DNA of 64,000 bases from Streptomyces sp. NBC_00237 (GTDB lineage Bacteria; Actinomycetota; Actinomycetes; Streptomycetales; Streptomycetaceae): contig NZ_JAPEMT010000004.1 in the NCBI RefSeq assembly GCF_026342435.1, positions 496,001 to 560,000 of the forward strand. The letters run 5' to 3'. Made by a program: the position numbers and the translations under genes. The notes beneath the pieces are model-generated. The model was not told the origin of the DNA and made no database searches. It was given only the letters and a program-made list of their open reading frames with translations. Shown here in pieces: positions 55,000 through 63,829 of the stretch (its first letter is position 1; every line of letters begins with the position of its first letter).

Positions 55000-57585
55000 T
55001 CAGCCGCCGACCCCCTCCGGCCGGATCGTCTGGCGTTCCGGGACGTCCTGTTGCTGGAGTTCCCGGGAGGTCTCCTTGTGCAGGTCGACCATGCGGGAGA
55101 TCGCCGCGTCCCGGGCGGCCGTGTCGCCGACGGCGGCGGCTTCCTGTAGTTGGGTGCCGACGTCGAGGATGCGGCGGGCCAGGGCCGAGGAGACGCGGCC
55201 CTGGGAGGCGGAGGCCAGGGTGGACATGACGCGGTAGAGGTCGTAACCCAGGCGTTCCTTGCGGGCGATGACCTCTTCGGCGATGGCGTAGGCGGTGGGC
55301 AGGTCGCCCTCCCTGCGGGCCGCGCGGATGTCCGTGTTGTTGCGGCGCATGCTCTCCAGGTCGTCCGGGGAGACGAGGTGCGGCACGTAGCGCGGGTAGA
55401 GCGCGGAGAGCGCGGCGGCCCAGCGGACCGAGTCCTGCTGCTCGCGACGGCGGCGGGCGTCGTCGAGGAGGTGGTCCAGGGTGCCGCTGGTGCTGCCTCC
55501 GGCGAGCAGGGCGCGCAGGCGGCGTTCGGTGTCTTCGAGTTGGGCGATCTCCGCCTGTTCGAGCTCGTGCTGCCAGTTGGCGAGGTACGTGACGTAGTCG
55601 CGGTGGACGTTCAGCACGCGGCCCCGGAACTTGCTGGTGAGGGGGTTGCGGTTGAGTTCGACAGCGTGCCAGTCGGCGTTGTCGATGCGGAATTCGAGGT
55701 CGATGATGCGGTCGCTGTTGAGGCGGGCCCGGATGACGAGTGAGCGGGTGCCGGTGAAGTCCTCCTCGATCTCGTAGGTGTGGCTCGCGCAGAGGTCGTT
55801 GAGGTGGGCGGGCTGGAGATCGCCCTCGCGGAGCAGGATCTCCAGCATGTCGCCCCTGCGGCCGGTGAGCTGGAACTCCTTGACGTGCCAGTCGGTGGGG
55901 TACGACTCACCCGCCTCGACCAGGACCCGCAGCGTTCCGTCCTTCTGCTGGATGCCGAAGGGGAGGGCCGTCACTTCGAGGGGGGTCGAGACCGCGAACT
56001 CCTTGTCGCAGTGGGAACAGGCGCTCAGGCCCGCGGAGTTGACCATTCCGCAGCGCGGGCACTTCAGGCCCGCGAAGCCGGGGAGGGGCTCCTCGCAGAG
56101 GGTGCAGAGCATCGCGGCGGCAGGGTTCTCCTCGCCGCACTGCGAGCATTCGACGACGGTTGCCTTGAGCGGGGGCGGGGTCAGGGCGGAGAGGTCCTGC
56201 GCGCAGACCGGGCAGGCGGCGCTGCCGGAGGGGGCGGGGACGTGGCAGGCGGGGCAGTCGATCGTGGGAGCGCCGGTCAGGGCGGCCTCGCAGGCGGTGC
56301 AGGCATCGGCGGCGATCGGGTTGGTGGTGTGACAGGAGGGGCAGGTGAGTTCGTCCAGGAGGGCTGACTGCACCGCCGCTCCCAGGGCCACGCAGTGCAT
56401 GGGGTCGATGTCGGTACGGAGCCGGTCCTCGCCGAAGAGCTCGGCGAGGTTCTCCCGTACCAGAGGGATCGCGCTCGAACCGCCCACCAGGAGGACCTGG
56501 GACACGTCTTCCGGCAGGTGGTCGATGCGGGAGAGGGCTTCGGTGGTGTGGCCGACGGTCTTGGTGATGTGGGGCGTGATCAGGGCTTCGAAGGAGGCGC
56601 GGGTGACGTGTTGTTCGAGGGTCGCGCCGTGGGTGCCCAGGGGGGAGACGGTGACGTCCGTGCCCGTGGTGAGGGAGAGGCGGATCTTGGCCTGCTCGGC
56701 GGCGCGGCGCAGGCGGAAGTCGTCGCTGGGGGCGGGGACGTACGCGTGGGGGTTCTTCGCGCCTTCGGGAGGGTTCTTCGCGTCTTCGTAGGGGTTCTTC
56801 TCGCCTGCGGGAGGGTGCTTCGCGTTTTCGTGAGGGTTCTTCTCGCTCTGCCAGCGTTCCTTGAGGCTGGTGGCGAGGAGGTCGTCGAAGTCGGTTCCGC
56901 CGAGGAGGTTGTCGCCGCCCAGGGACATCACGTCCAGGTAGCCGGGGGCCGTGTTCAGGACCGATACGTCGAAGGTGCCGCCGCCCAGGTCGTAGACGAC
57001 GAAGGTCGCGGGCGCCGCGTCCTGGGGGCGGGTCAGACCGTGCGCGAGCGCGGCTGAGGTCGGCTCGACCAGCACCCGTACGACGTGCAGGCCCGCCAGC
57101 TCCCCCGCCGCGCGGGTGGCGGCGAGCTGACGCTCGCCGAAGTACGCGGGCGCGGTGATCACGGCACGGTCGAAGACGACGCCGAGGCGGGCCTCGACGT
57201 CCGTCTTGAGGCGGCGGAGGACGATCGCGGAGATCTGGACCGGCGTGTACTGGTGCGGACCGAGCCGCACGAGGATGCCGCCGTCGCCGCCCTCGCTGAA
57301 GTGGGAGGCCGCGTCGCCCATCCGGGACAGGGTCTCCTGGACGGCGGGCTCGTCGAACTTCCGGCCCATGAAGCGCTTCACCGACGTGACGACCCGCTCG
57401 GGGTCGCGGTCCAGCCAGCGCAGCGCCTCCTCGCCCACCAGGAGGCCGCCGTCCTCGGTGACGCCGACCGCTGACGCCATGCTGAGCCGGTCGTTCGCGA
57501 CGGGGAGGACCTCCGGGGCGCCGTTCTTCATCCAGGCGACGACGGAGTTCGTGGTGCCGAGGTCGATTCCGAGGGTTCTGTGCAC
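55000..57585 (-). CDS. Hsp70-like chaperone with four zinc ribbons
   Basis: The 861-aa protein has the actin-like Hsp70 nucleotide domain: RTLGIDLGTTNSVVAWM, FDRAVITAPAYFGERQLAAT, FVVYDLGGGTFDVSVLN, VLLVGGSSAIPLVRENLAEL. Instead of the normal substrate domain, four CxxC-x11-CxxC zinc ribbons follow (about residues 410-535, 16 Cys), then a beta-rich region and a helical tail. Residues about 248-283 are five copies of a seven-residue unit such as KNPYEDA, an insertion in the nucleotide domain lobe. GTG at 57585 has GGAG eight bases upstream. It is the last gene of the TPR - J-like - GrpE-like operon. Confidence 0.87.
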   Translation of the reverse strand: MHRTLGIDLGTTNSVVAWMKNGAPEVLPVANDRLSMASAVGVTEDGGLLVGEEALRWLDRDPERVVTSVKRFMGRKFDEPAVQETLSRMGDAASHFSEGGDGGILVRLGPHQYTPVQISAIVLRRLKTDVEARLGVVFDRAVITAPAYFGERQLAATRAAGELAGLHVVRVLVEPTSAALAHGLTRPQDAAPATFVVYDLGGGTFDVSVLNTAPGYLDVMSLGGDNLLGGTDFDDLLATSLKERWQSEKNPHENAKHPPAGEKNPYEDAKNPPEGAKNPHAYVPAPSDDFRLRRAAEQAKIRLSLTTGTDVTVSPLGTHGATLEQHVTRASFEALITPHITKTVGHTTEALSRIDHLPEDVSQVLLVGGSSAIPLVRENLAELFGEDRLRTDIDPMHCVALGAAVQSALLDELTCPSCHTTNPIAADACTACEAALTGAPTIDCPACHVPAPSGSAACPVCAQDLSALTPPPLKATVVECSQCGEENPAAAMLCTLCEEPLPGFAGLKCPRCGMVNSAGLSACSHCDKEFAVSTPLEVTALPFGIQQKDGTLRVLVEAGESYPTDWHVKEFQLTGRRGDMLEILLREGDLQPAHLNDLCASHTYEIEEDFTGTRSLVIRARLNSDRIIDLEFRIDNADWHAVELNRNPLTSKFRGRVLNVHRDYVTYLANWQHELEQAEIAQLEDTERRLRALLAGGSTSGTLDHLLDDARRRREQQDSVRWAAALSALYPRYVPHLVSPDDLESMRRNNTDIRAARREGDLPTAYAIAEEVIARKERLGYDLYRVMSTLASASQGRVSSALARRILDVGTQLQEAAAVGDTAARDAAISRMVDLHKETSRELQQQDVPERQTIRPEGVGG

Positions 57586-57653
57586 GGTGGGTGGCTCCAG
57601 TTCTGCGGATTCTGCCGGTTCTGCGGATGGTCGCGAGGGTGCGGTGCGACGGG

Positions 57654-58295
57654 TCAGCCCCTGCGACGGGGGCGGCGTTTGTGCCGGGAGAGACGGCGGG
57701 GCTGACGCCGGGCGGGTGCGGGGTCGGCCGGGGATTCCGGCAGGGGCTGGGGTACGGGCGCGGGCTCGGGCTCGGGGTCCTCACCGGGTACGGCGACCAC
57801 CACCAGGGCCTCGCGGAGCACCTCGTGGTCCGCGTAGAAGCCGGTGACCCGCTCCTCCAGGACCGTGTCCGCCGGTACGGACGCCCGGGGCTCCTTGGCC
57901 ACCACCCGGGAGATGCTCGGTACGGCCTTGCTCCCCACCAGGTCCATCGGCTCGACGCCCGCCGCGAGGAGGTGCTGGCGCAGGACCCGGTGCGCGGCGC
58001 CGATCTGCTCCTCGAAGAGTTCCGGCACGGCCTGCGGGGGCCGCGTCCCGTCCCAGGCGGCGCGCCGCACGGCGTCGCCCAGGATGTCGTCCACCTCCAG
58101 GAGCCCTTCCAGGAGGCTCCGGAGGGTGCGTTCGGCCGCGACCTTCTTCTTTTCGAGGGCCTGGGCGCGGAAGGTCAACTGCTTGATGCGGCGGTCCTGT
58201 TCGGACAGCACCGCCGGGGTCTGGTCGGGGGAGGCGTGCTCGGACGGGGTCTGGTCGGGGGAGGTGTGCTCGGACGGGGTGACGGGCGTGTTCAC
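57654..58295 (-). CDS. GrpE-like nucleotide exchange factor
   Basis: The 213-aa protein has an N-terminal disordered repeat (PSEHTSPDQTPSEHASPDQT), a long coiled coil (IKQLTFRAQALEKKKVAAER) and a final beta domain with VLEERVTGFYADHEVLREAL, where true GrpE has the exchange face; a basic C-terminal tail follows. It therefore should release ADP from the adjacent Hsp70. GTG at 58295 overlaps the J-like stop (GTGA), and the Hsp70 gene starts 68 bp after its end. Confidence 0.78.
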   Translation of the reverse strand: MNTPVTPSEHTSPDQTPSEHASPDQTPAVLSEQDRRIKQLTFRAQALEKKKVAAERTLRSLLEGLLEVDDILGDAVRRAAWDGTRPPQAVPELFEEQIGAAHRVLRQHLLAAGVEPMDLVGSKAVPSISRVVAKEPRASVPADTVLEERVTGFYADHEVLREALVVVAVPGEDPEPEPAPVPQPLPESPADPAPARRQPRRLSRHKRRPRRRG

Positions 58296-58660
58296 GAATC
58301 GCTCCTGGGGAACGGGCCGAAGCGGTCGGGTTCGGGCAGCGAGGGGGGCAGTTCGGCCAGCAGGTCACGCGCCGCTTCCGAGACCCGGGCGTTCAGCTCC
58401 TCGTCCGAGAGCGCGCCCGTCAGCGGGGTGAGCAGCGCGGCCTTGAGCCTGCCGCTCGGCCGGGAGAGGGCGTTCGCCGCGCGCGAGACGGCGCTGCGCG
58501 CCTTCGGGTCGGCCATCCCCTTCAGCCGCGCGGCCCTGATCGCTCTGGCGTCGGCTCCGATGCCGATGCCGAGCACGTCGTAGGCGGTGGGGCCGAAGGC
58601 GGGGGAGAGGGGTTCGTCGGGTGGGGTCGTGCGCTCGGGCTGAGTCGGCTGCTGGGTCAT
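58292..58660 (-). CDS. J-domain-like protein without clear HPD
   Basis: The 122-aa product contains AYDVLGIGIGADARAIRAAR, which is the helix I-II opening of a J domain, and a helical C-terminal part (RAANALSRPSGRLKAALLTP). The catalytic HPD loop is not evident; MADP stands about where it is expected. It may be a degenerate J-protein that tethers the Hsp70 without stimulating it. ATG at 58660 lies seven bases after the TPR gene stop, and its stop overlaps the grpE-like start. Confidence 0.65.
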   Translation of the reverse strand: MTQQPTQPERTTPPDEPLSPAFGPTAYDVLGIGIGADARAIRAARLKGMADPKARSAVSRAANALSRPSGRLKAALLTPLTGALSDEELNARVSEAARDLLAELPPSLPEPDRFGPFPRSDS

Positions 58661-58667
58661 GGCAGGA

Positions 58668-61286
58668 TCACGAGCCTTCGGGGAAGTCGGTTTCGAAGAT
58701 TTCGCCCTGCACGGGCTTCTGCTGCTTCCTCCGTGCGGGATTCCGCAGCTTGCGGGCGGCCTGGAAGTCCCTGTACGACCCGGCCTCGTCACCCGCGTTC
58801 CTGCGGTGCGCCGCCCGCAGGTTGTGGGCGTCCGCCAACAGGCGGTGGAACTCCGTGAGGTCTCCTTCCGCTCCCGTGCAGCGCTCCCCGAGCGCGATGA
58901 CCTCCGCGTGTGCGCGCCGCTTCAGGAGGTGTCGGGCCAGGATGGCCAGCACCGAGGGGAGCTCGGTGTTCTCCTCGATGGGCTGGAAGGACAGGGACAG
59001 CCAGAGCGTCTCCGCGTACGCGCGCACGCTCTGCTCGTCCGTCGCGTCGTACCGGCCCCTGGACCGCCAGAGTCCCCGGGCCAGGTCGACCGCCGCGCTC
59101 GCACCGGCGAACCGTTCGTCCGGGTACCCGCGCAGGTGGGCGCCCGCCTCCCGCATGAGCCCCAGGGCCTTGGCGCGTGAGCCTTCGCGGGCCTCGCGGA
59201 GGGAGTCCTGATACAGGACTCCGGCGAGGAGCCAGGCCCCGGGCCGGACGGCGTCGGGCGGCCCGTCAGGCCCGTCGGTACTCGTCGACTGCCGGTCCAT
59301 GGCGGGTGGCGGAGGTGGCGGAGGAGGCGGTGGTGGTGGTGCCGATCGTCCCCCGCCCGTCGGCCGCTCCCCGGCCGGTACGCCGCTCCCGTTCGCCCGG
59401 CGGACCCTGGCCAGCCCCTCGACCGCCTGCCGGTCCTCAGGGGACAGCTCGCAGGCCCGCCGGTAGCGCCGCTCCGCCTCTTCCTTCCGGCCCGCCTTCT
59501 CGGCCTGTTCGGCGAGCCGCAGGGAGGCCGCGGTGAGATTGCGCTTCAACTCCACGTGATCCGGGGTGAGTTGTATGGCCCGCTCCAGCAGGCCGATCTG
59601 CGTGTACGTGGCCTTGACCTGCCCCCGCACGGTCGCCCCGGCCCCCACGGCGGCACGGCAGATGCTGTCCGCGTACGGCGTGACGTCCTGCCCCGCCTCC
59701 CGCGCCTGCTCGAAGTCCCGCAGCGCCTCCGTCCAGCGCTTGCCCTTCGCGTACTCCTGGGCCCGGCGTGCGAAGGCGGTGGCGAGGATCTTCACGGCGG
59801 CGGGCTGCTCGGCGTCCGGCCCCGTACGCCAGCCCGGGTGGGACTTCTGGACGGTGCTGATCACCTCGTCCCAGCGCCCCTCCCGCAGCAGCTTCGCCAA
59901 CACCGCCTGGGGGCCGAAGAGTTCGGCCAGCGCGGGCGTCTCCAGTGCGGCGAAGGGTCCCGCGAGCGGGATGTTCGACCGTACCTCCGCCATGCGCTCC
60001 TTCCAGCGCGCGTTGATGGCCCCGACCTCTCCGAGGAAGTACGGCCCGCAGAAGAAGTCCGGAGCGGGCGGGGCGGGCGCGCTGGCGGCGGGAAGCTCCG
60101 CCCAGCGGCTCGCGGCCTCGCACTCCATCCGCCACCTCAAGTCCAGTGACTCGGGAGGGGAGTTGCCACTGATGCGGTCCCAGCCCTGGTACAGCTGGGC
60201 GAGCTGTGTGTGGAGGGACTCGACGGCGGTCGCCCACACGCCGTCCTCGAACACCTCCCCGCACGCCTGCTGCACGGCACTCCGGTAGGTGGGCGAGTGC
60301 AGTACGGCAGCCCAACAGGCCATGCTCTGCCGGGTCGCGGAGATCCGGACGCCCTGGGTGAGGGCGTCCCCCGAGGTCAGCAGGCGCAGCGCGGCGACGC
60401 CGAGTCCGTGGGTCGCGCCGAGGTCGAAGGGCCTGGTCTGCCAGAGGCGCAGCCAGGCGCCCCAGGCGCGCAGGTGGTCCCCGCGCTCGGTGAAGCCCCG
60501 CGCCGTGCGGGCGGCGGCCTGGCCGTACAGCTCGGACGCGCGGCCCGTGGCGTCCCGGGCGGTGGGGCGCCCGACGCGCTCCCACTCGGCGAAGCCGCCC
60601 CGCCCCAGTGCCTGGTGGAGGGCGAGGGCATGCGTGAGCTTGCGGGAGTGGGGCGGGGCGGTTCTCGGCCGTACGCCGCCGGTGCCGTCAGGCGCTGCGG
60701 GCTGTCGCGTGTCCTCGGGCGCGAGGCTCCCCAGCAGGTCGCTCGCCGCCGAGGGGTCGGCCGAGGGGCCGTCGGGGTGCGACCAGGACCGCAGGACGCG
60801 TACGGCTTCCTCGGTGCGCCCGGCGAGGACGGCTGCCTGGGCGAGGTTGGTCAGTACGCCGTTCAGGCAAGGGACGCAGCGCAGGGTGCCGTCGTCGGCG
60901 CGCACACCGTCGGCCGGGCAGAGGCCCGCCCCGCACTGGCCGCAGAGCGACTCGGCGTCACCTCCGCAGCCCGTGACGGAGCAGGGGCCCGAGACGGCGA
61001 GGCGGACGTCCGCGTCGCGCGGGCCGAGGGAGGCGAGGTACCAGTCGCAGCAGCGGTCCCAGTTGCGCGCGCGGGCGGCGAGCGTTCCGTGGAGGGCGGC
61101 GTGCGCGGCGGCGATGGGCTCGGGCACCGGACCGCTCCGGTCGAGCAGGCGCAGATAACCGACGGCCGCGGCGAAGTCCTCGCGCGCATACGCCTCGACG
61201 GCCTTCCCGAAGGTGCGGCGGCCCGCGCTGGGGTCCGCACCGCCGTCCCGCTCGGCAGGTCCGCCGGAGTGGTGCTGTGACGTCAC
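58668..61286 (-). CDS. large TPR/zinc-binding protein of chaperone operon
   Basis: The 872-aa protein has an N-terminal helical-repeat part, a Cys cluster (GPCSVTGCGGDAESLCGQCG, then CVPCL) like a B-box zinc site at about residues 100-140, several TPR-like helical pairs (AVKILATAFARRAQEYAKGK, LRLAEQAEKAGRKEEAERRY, RRACELSPEDRQAVEGLAR) and a run of twelve prolines before a C-terminal helical domain. TPR arrays bind chaperone clients or Hsp70. GTG at 61286 has a GGGGGAG site four bases upstream, and this is the first gene of the operon. Confidence 0.8.
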   Translation of the reverse strand: MTSQHHSGGPAERDGGADPSAGRRTFGKAVEAYAREDFAAAVGYLRLLDRSGPVPEPIAAAHAALHGTLAARARNWDRCCDWYLASLGPRDADVRLAVSGPCSVTGCGGDAESLCGQCGAGLCPADGVRADDGTLRCVPCLNGVLTNLAQAAVLAGRTEEAVRVLRSWSHPDGPSADPSAASDLLGSLAPEDTRQPAAPDGTGGVRPRTAPPHSRKLTHALALHQALGRGGFAEWERVGRPTARDATGRASELYGQAAARTARGFTERGDHLRAWGAWLRLWQTRPFDLGATHGLGVAALRLLTSGDALTQGVRISATRQSMACWAAVLHSPTYRSAVQQACGEVFEDGVWATAVESLHTQLAQLYQGWDRISGNSPPESLDLRWRMECEAASRWAELPAASAPAPPAPDFFCGPYFLGEVGAINARWKERMAEVRSNIPLAGPFAALETPALAELFGPQAVLAKLLREGRWDEVISTVQKSHPGWRTGPDAEQPAAVKILATAFARRAQEYAKGKRWTEALRDFEQAREAGQDVTPYADSICRAAVGAGATVRGQVKATYTQIGLLERAIQLTPDHVELKRNLTAASLRLAEQAEKAGRKEEAERRYRRACELSPEDRQAVEGLARVRRANGSGVPAGERPTGGGRSAPPPPPPPPPPPPAMDRQSTSTDGPDGPPDAVRPGAWLLAGVLYQDSLREAREGSRAKALGLMREAGAHLRGYPDERFAGASAAVDLARGLWRSRGRYDATDEQSVRAYAETLWLSLSFQPIEENTELPSVLAILARHLLKRRAHAEVIALGERCTGAEGDLTEFHRLLADAHNLRAAHRRNAGDEAGSYRDFQAARKLRNPARRKQQKPVQGEIFETDFPEGS

Positions 61287-61369
61287 TGTGCTCCCCCAAC
61301 ACAGGCAACATGAAAGCGCAGTTGAAGCCCGGGAGGCGCTGCTGAAGCAGATGACGCCCGAGGCTCAGT

Positions 61370-61561
61370 TCACGCACGCGAAGCATACGTCAAGAGCCCT
61401 CCACGGTCCGGAGGTGAGAGGCGAACTCCGCCCGTTCGACGCGGTCCAGCGGCGGTCGGTGAGGGCGAAGTGCAGGCTTCCGGGGCCGACTGGATGCCGC
61501 AGCAGCGGGGTTGGGGCCACGCGCCGAGCCAAGCGCCTGCCACCATTACGTAAGTTGCCAT
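61370..61561 (-). pseudogene. alpha/beta hydrolase N-terminal fragment (tentative)
   Basis: From ATG at 61561 the frame begins MATYVMVAGAWLGAW, like the start of hydroxynitrile-lyase-type hydrolases (usually VHGAWxGxW), then becomes unlike a protein. The remainder may be frame-shifted. The 366-bp gap between the TPR gene and the tetR gene holds only this and the tetR operator. I am not certain it is a gene relic. Confidence 0.35.
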
Positions 61562-61616
61562 GCCGACAAGGTAGGGGAAGGGTCTGACAATTGCCTCTGA
61601 GCAGGCACTACAGGGC

Positions 61617-61647
61617 GTAGACAGTGTCTACTTGAGGTGGTAGACAC
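61617..61647. promoter_or_regulatory. TetR operator
   Basis: GTAGACAGTGTCTAC is a perfect 7+1+7 palindrome (61617-61631), and GTGTCTAC (61624-61631) pairs with GTAGACAC (61640-61647) across an 8-bp spacer. Both share a half-site. It lies 6-36 bp before the tetR start, so it should be its own autorepressor site. Confidence 0.75.
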
Positions 61648-61652
61648 GGTTC

Positions 61653-62393
61653 ATGGACCCGCAAGCGATGCCACCATCACCAGACGTTCCGGACCCAACA
61701 CCCCTCCGGGAGCGGCTCATCGACGCCGGGGTCGAACTGGTGGAGACCGGGGGTGCCGCCTCCCTCGGTCTGCGGGAGATCGCCCGCAGGGCCGGGGTCT
61801 CGCACGGGGCTCCGCGCCGCCACTTCCCCACCCACCACGCACTCCTCACCGCCATCGCCCGGCGCGGATTCGCCGACCTGGAGGCACGGTTCGAAGAGGT
61901 GCTGGGAGGGGAGGCCGGGGCCTCGCCCGAGCGGCGACTCCGCGTGCTGGCGCGCTCGTACGTCGACTTCGTACTGGAGCGGCGCGGGATGTTCGAGCTG
62001 ATGTTCCGTCATGACCTGCTGGACAGCGACGTGCACGCGGCGGGAGATGAGCACGGGACAGGTGCGGAGGGGCCCCGGCTCCGGGAGGAGACGCTGCCCC
62101 TGCTGGCGACGGTGGCCGGTCTCGTGGGCCAGCTCCGGAGCGGCACCGCAGGAAGCAGCCCCGAAACCACGGCAGCCGCCCTCTGGGCGAACCTGCACGG
62201 CATCGCCCTGCTCTGGATCTGGGGCAGCCTGCCGCTCGCCCTCGACGTCCGGCCCGGCAGCCCCGCCTCCCGCGAGGCGCTCGACCGTCTCGTCACGGCC
62301 GCGGTGGACGCCCACCTCGCCGACCCGGGCCCGCACCCGCACCCGGGTTCGCATCAGGAAGCTGACCCGCGCCCGGAACCGGAATCCGTATGA
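61653..62393 (+). CDS. TetR family transcriptional regulator
   Basis: The 246-aa protein has an N-terminal HTH (LVETGGAASLGLREIARRAG, VSHGAPRRHFPTHHALLTAI) and a C-terminal ligand domain ending in a Pro/His-rich tail. The local regulator of the MFS pump: its stop overlaps the pump start (ATGA at 62390-62393). ATG at 61653 follows a strong palindrome. Ligand unknown, presumably the drug exported by the pump. Confidence 0.9.
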   Translation: MDPQAMPPSPDVPDPTPLRERLIDAGVELVETGGAASLGLREIARRAGVSHGAPRRHFPTHHALLTAIARRGFADLEARFEEVLGGEAGASPERRLRVLARSYVDFVLERRGMFELMFRHDLLDSDVHAAGDEHGTGAEGPRLREETLPLLATVAGLVGQLRSGTAGSSPETTAAALWANLHGIALLWIWGSLPLALDVRPGSPASREALDRLVTAAVDAHLADPGPHPHPGSHQEADPRPEPESV

Positions 62394-63829
62394 CGACCTC
62401 CGTCGCGACCACCGCCGCAGCCTCCCCCGCGACCGGCCCCGCGGTCCCCCGCCTCACCCGCACCCTCGCCCTCCTCGTCAGCGTCACCGGCGCCATGCTC
62501 GTCGCTCTCGACGGCACCGTCCTCCTCGTCGCCCAGCCCGCCCTGCGACAGGACCTCCACGCCGCCCCCGCCCAGGTCCAGTGGACCAGCACCGCCTATC
62601 TCCTCGCCGTCGCCGCCCTCCTCGTCGTCGCCGGGCGGCTCGGCGACCGGTACGGGCACACCCGCCTCCTCCTGACCGGCCTCGTCGGCTTCGCCCTCAC
62701 CTCCGCCGCCATCGCCCTCGCCCCCGGCATCGGCTGGGCCATCGCCCTGCGCGCCGCCCAGGGCGTCTGCGCCGCGCTCCTGCAACCCGCCACGCTCGCC
62801 CTCCTCCGCCTCACCCACCCCGCCGACCGGCTCGGCGGGCCCATCGCGCTCCGTACGAGTGCCATCGGTGTCGCCGCCGCTGCCGGACCCCTCATCGGCG
62901 GCGTGCTCGTCGCCGAGTTCGGCTGGCGGTCGGTGTTCTGGCTCAACGTGCCGGTGGCGCTCGTGGTCGCCGCGCTGGCTCTGGCGATACGGGTCCCCGT
63001 TCTGCCCCGTACCGGAGGCCAGCGGCTCGGACTGCCCGGGGCCGTGCTCCTCGCGGCCGCGCTCGCCTGCCTGGTGCACGCACTGACCGGGGTGCCGGAA
63101 CACGGCTGGACCGGCGGTCCCACCTGGGCCGCCCTCGCCCTGACCGCGCTCGTCGCGGCGGGCTTCGTCGCCCACGAGCGGCGTACCGCGCACCCGATCG
63201 TGCCGACGGTCGTCGCCCGGGCCGTACCGGTGACGGCCTCCATGGCACTGCTGCTGATCACGGCGGCGGGGATGTTCGGGGCACTGTTCGTGCTGACGTT
63301 CTTCCTCCAGGGCGTACGGGGCCTGGACCCGCTCGCGTGCGGTGTGCGGGTGCTTCCGATGACCGTGCTGATGGTGCTGGGGGCGCCCGTCGCGAGCAGT
63401 GCGCTGCGCTGGTACGGAGCACGCCGCGCCGCACTCACGGGGCTCGGCCTCGTCGTCGCCGGAGTGGCGGGGCTCGCGGGCGCGACCCGGGTCGGCGCGG
63501 CCGACGCGTGGCTCGCGGAGGGGGCGGCGTTCGGGGTGCTGGGGGCCGGGTTCGCGACAGTGATGGTGGCCGCCACCGGGACGGTCGTCGGGGACGCGCC
63601 GCCCGGGTACGCCGGAGTGGTCGGCGGGCTGAAACAGACCGCCATGAACATCGGCCCGAGCCTGGGCATCGCCGTCGCGGCGGGCACGATGGGCCCCGGG
63701 GTCGCGGACGCGCCGATCACGCCCGCCCTGCTCCTGCTCGCCGGACTCGGCGCGCTGGGCGTGATTCCGGCGGCCCTGCTGCCGGGGCGTCGTGAGAAGG
63801 GGCGTTGTCAGACCCCCGTGTCACAGTGA
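62390..63829 (+). CDS. MFS drug transporter, DHA2 (EmrB/QacA) family
   Basis: The 479-aa permease has the 14-helix DHA2 pattern: MLVALDGTVLLVAQPALRQD (motif with LDxTVVxxAxP), GRLGDRYGHTRLLLTGLVGF, LIGGVLVAEFGWRSVFWLNV (motif C and WRWIFxxNxP-like), and a final GLKQTAMNIGPSLGIAVAAG. It probably uses the proton gradient to export hydrophobic cations or antibiotics. It is coupled to tetR. Its stop TGA shares a base with the next ATG. Confidence 0.9.
   Translation: MTTSVATTAAASPATGPAVPRLTRTLALLVSVTGAMLVALDGTVLLVAQPALRQDLHAAPAQVQWTSTAYLLAVAALLVVAGRLGDRYGHTRLLLTGLVGFALTSAAIALAPGIGWAIALRAAQGVCAALLQPATLALLRLTHPADRLGGPIALRTSAIGVAAAAGPLIGGVLVAEFGWRSVFWLNVPVALVVAALALAIRVPVLPRTGGQRLGLPGAVLLAAALACLVHALTGVPEHGWTGGPTWAALALTALVAAGFVAHERRTAHPIVPTVVARAVPVTASMALLLITAAGMFGALFVLTFFLQGVRGLDPLACGVRVLPMTVLMVLGAPVASSALRWYGARRAALTGLGLVVAGVAGLAGATRVGAADAWLAEGAAFGVLGAGFATVMVAATGTVVGDAPPGYAGVVGGLKQTAMNIGPSLGIAVAAGTMGPGVADAPITPALLLLAGLGALGVIPAALLPGRREKGRCQTPVSQ

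Noticed and set aside
61370..61561. Functional small hydrolase-like protein
   Set aside because: Only the first 15 residues resemble a hydrolase; no catalytic residues follow.
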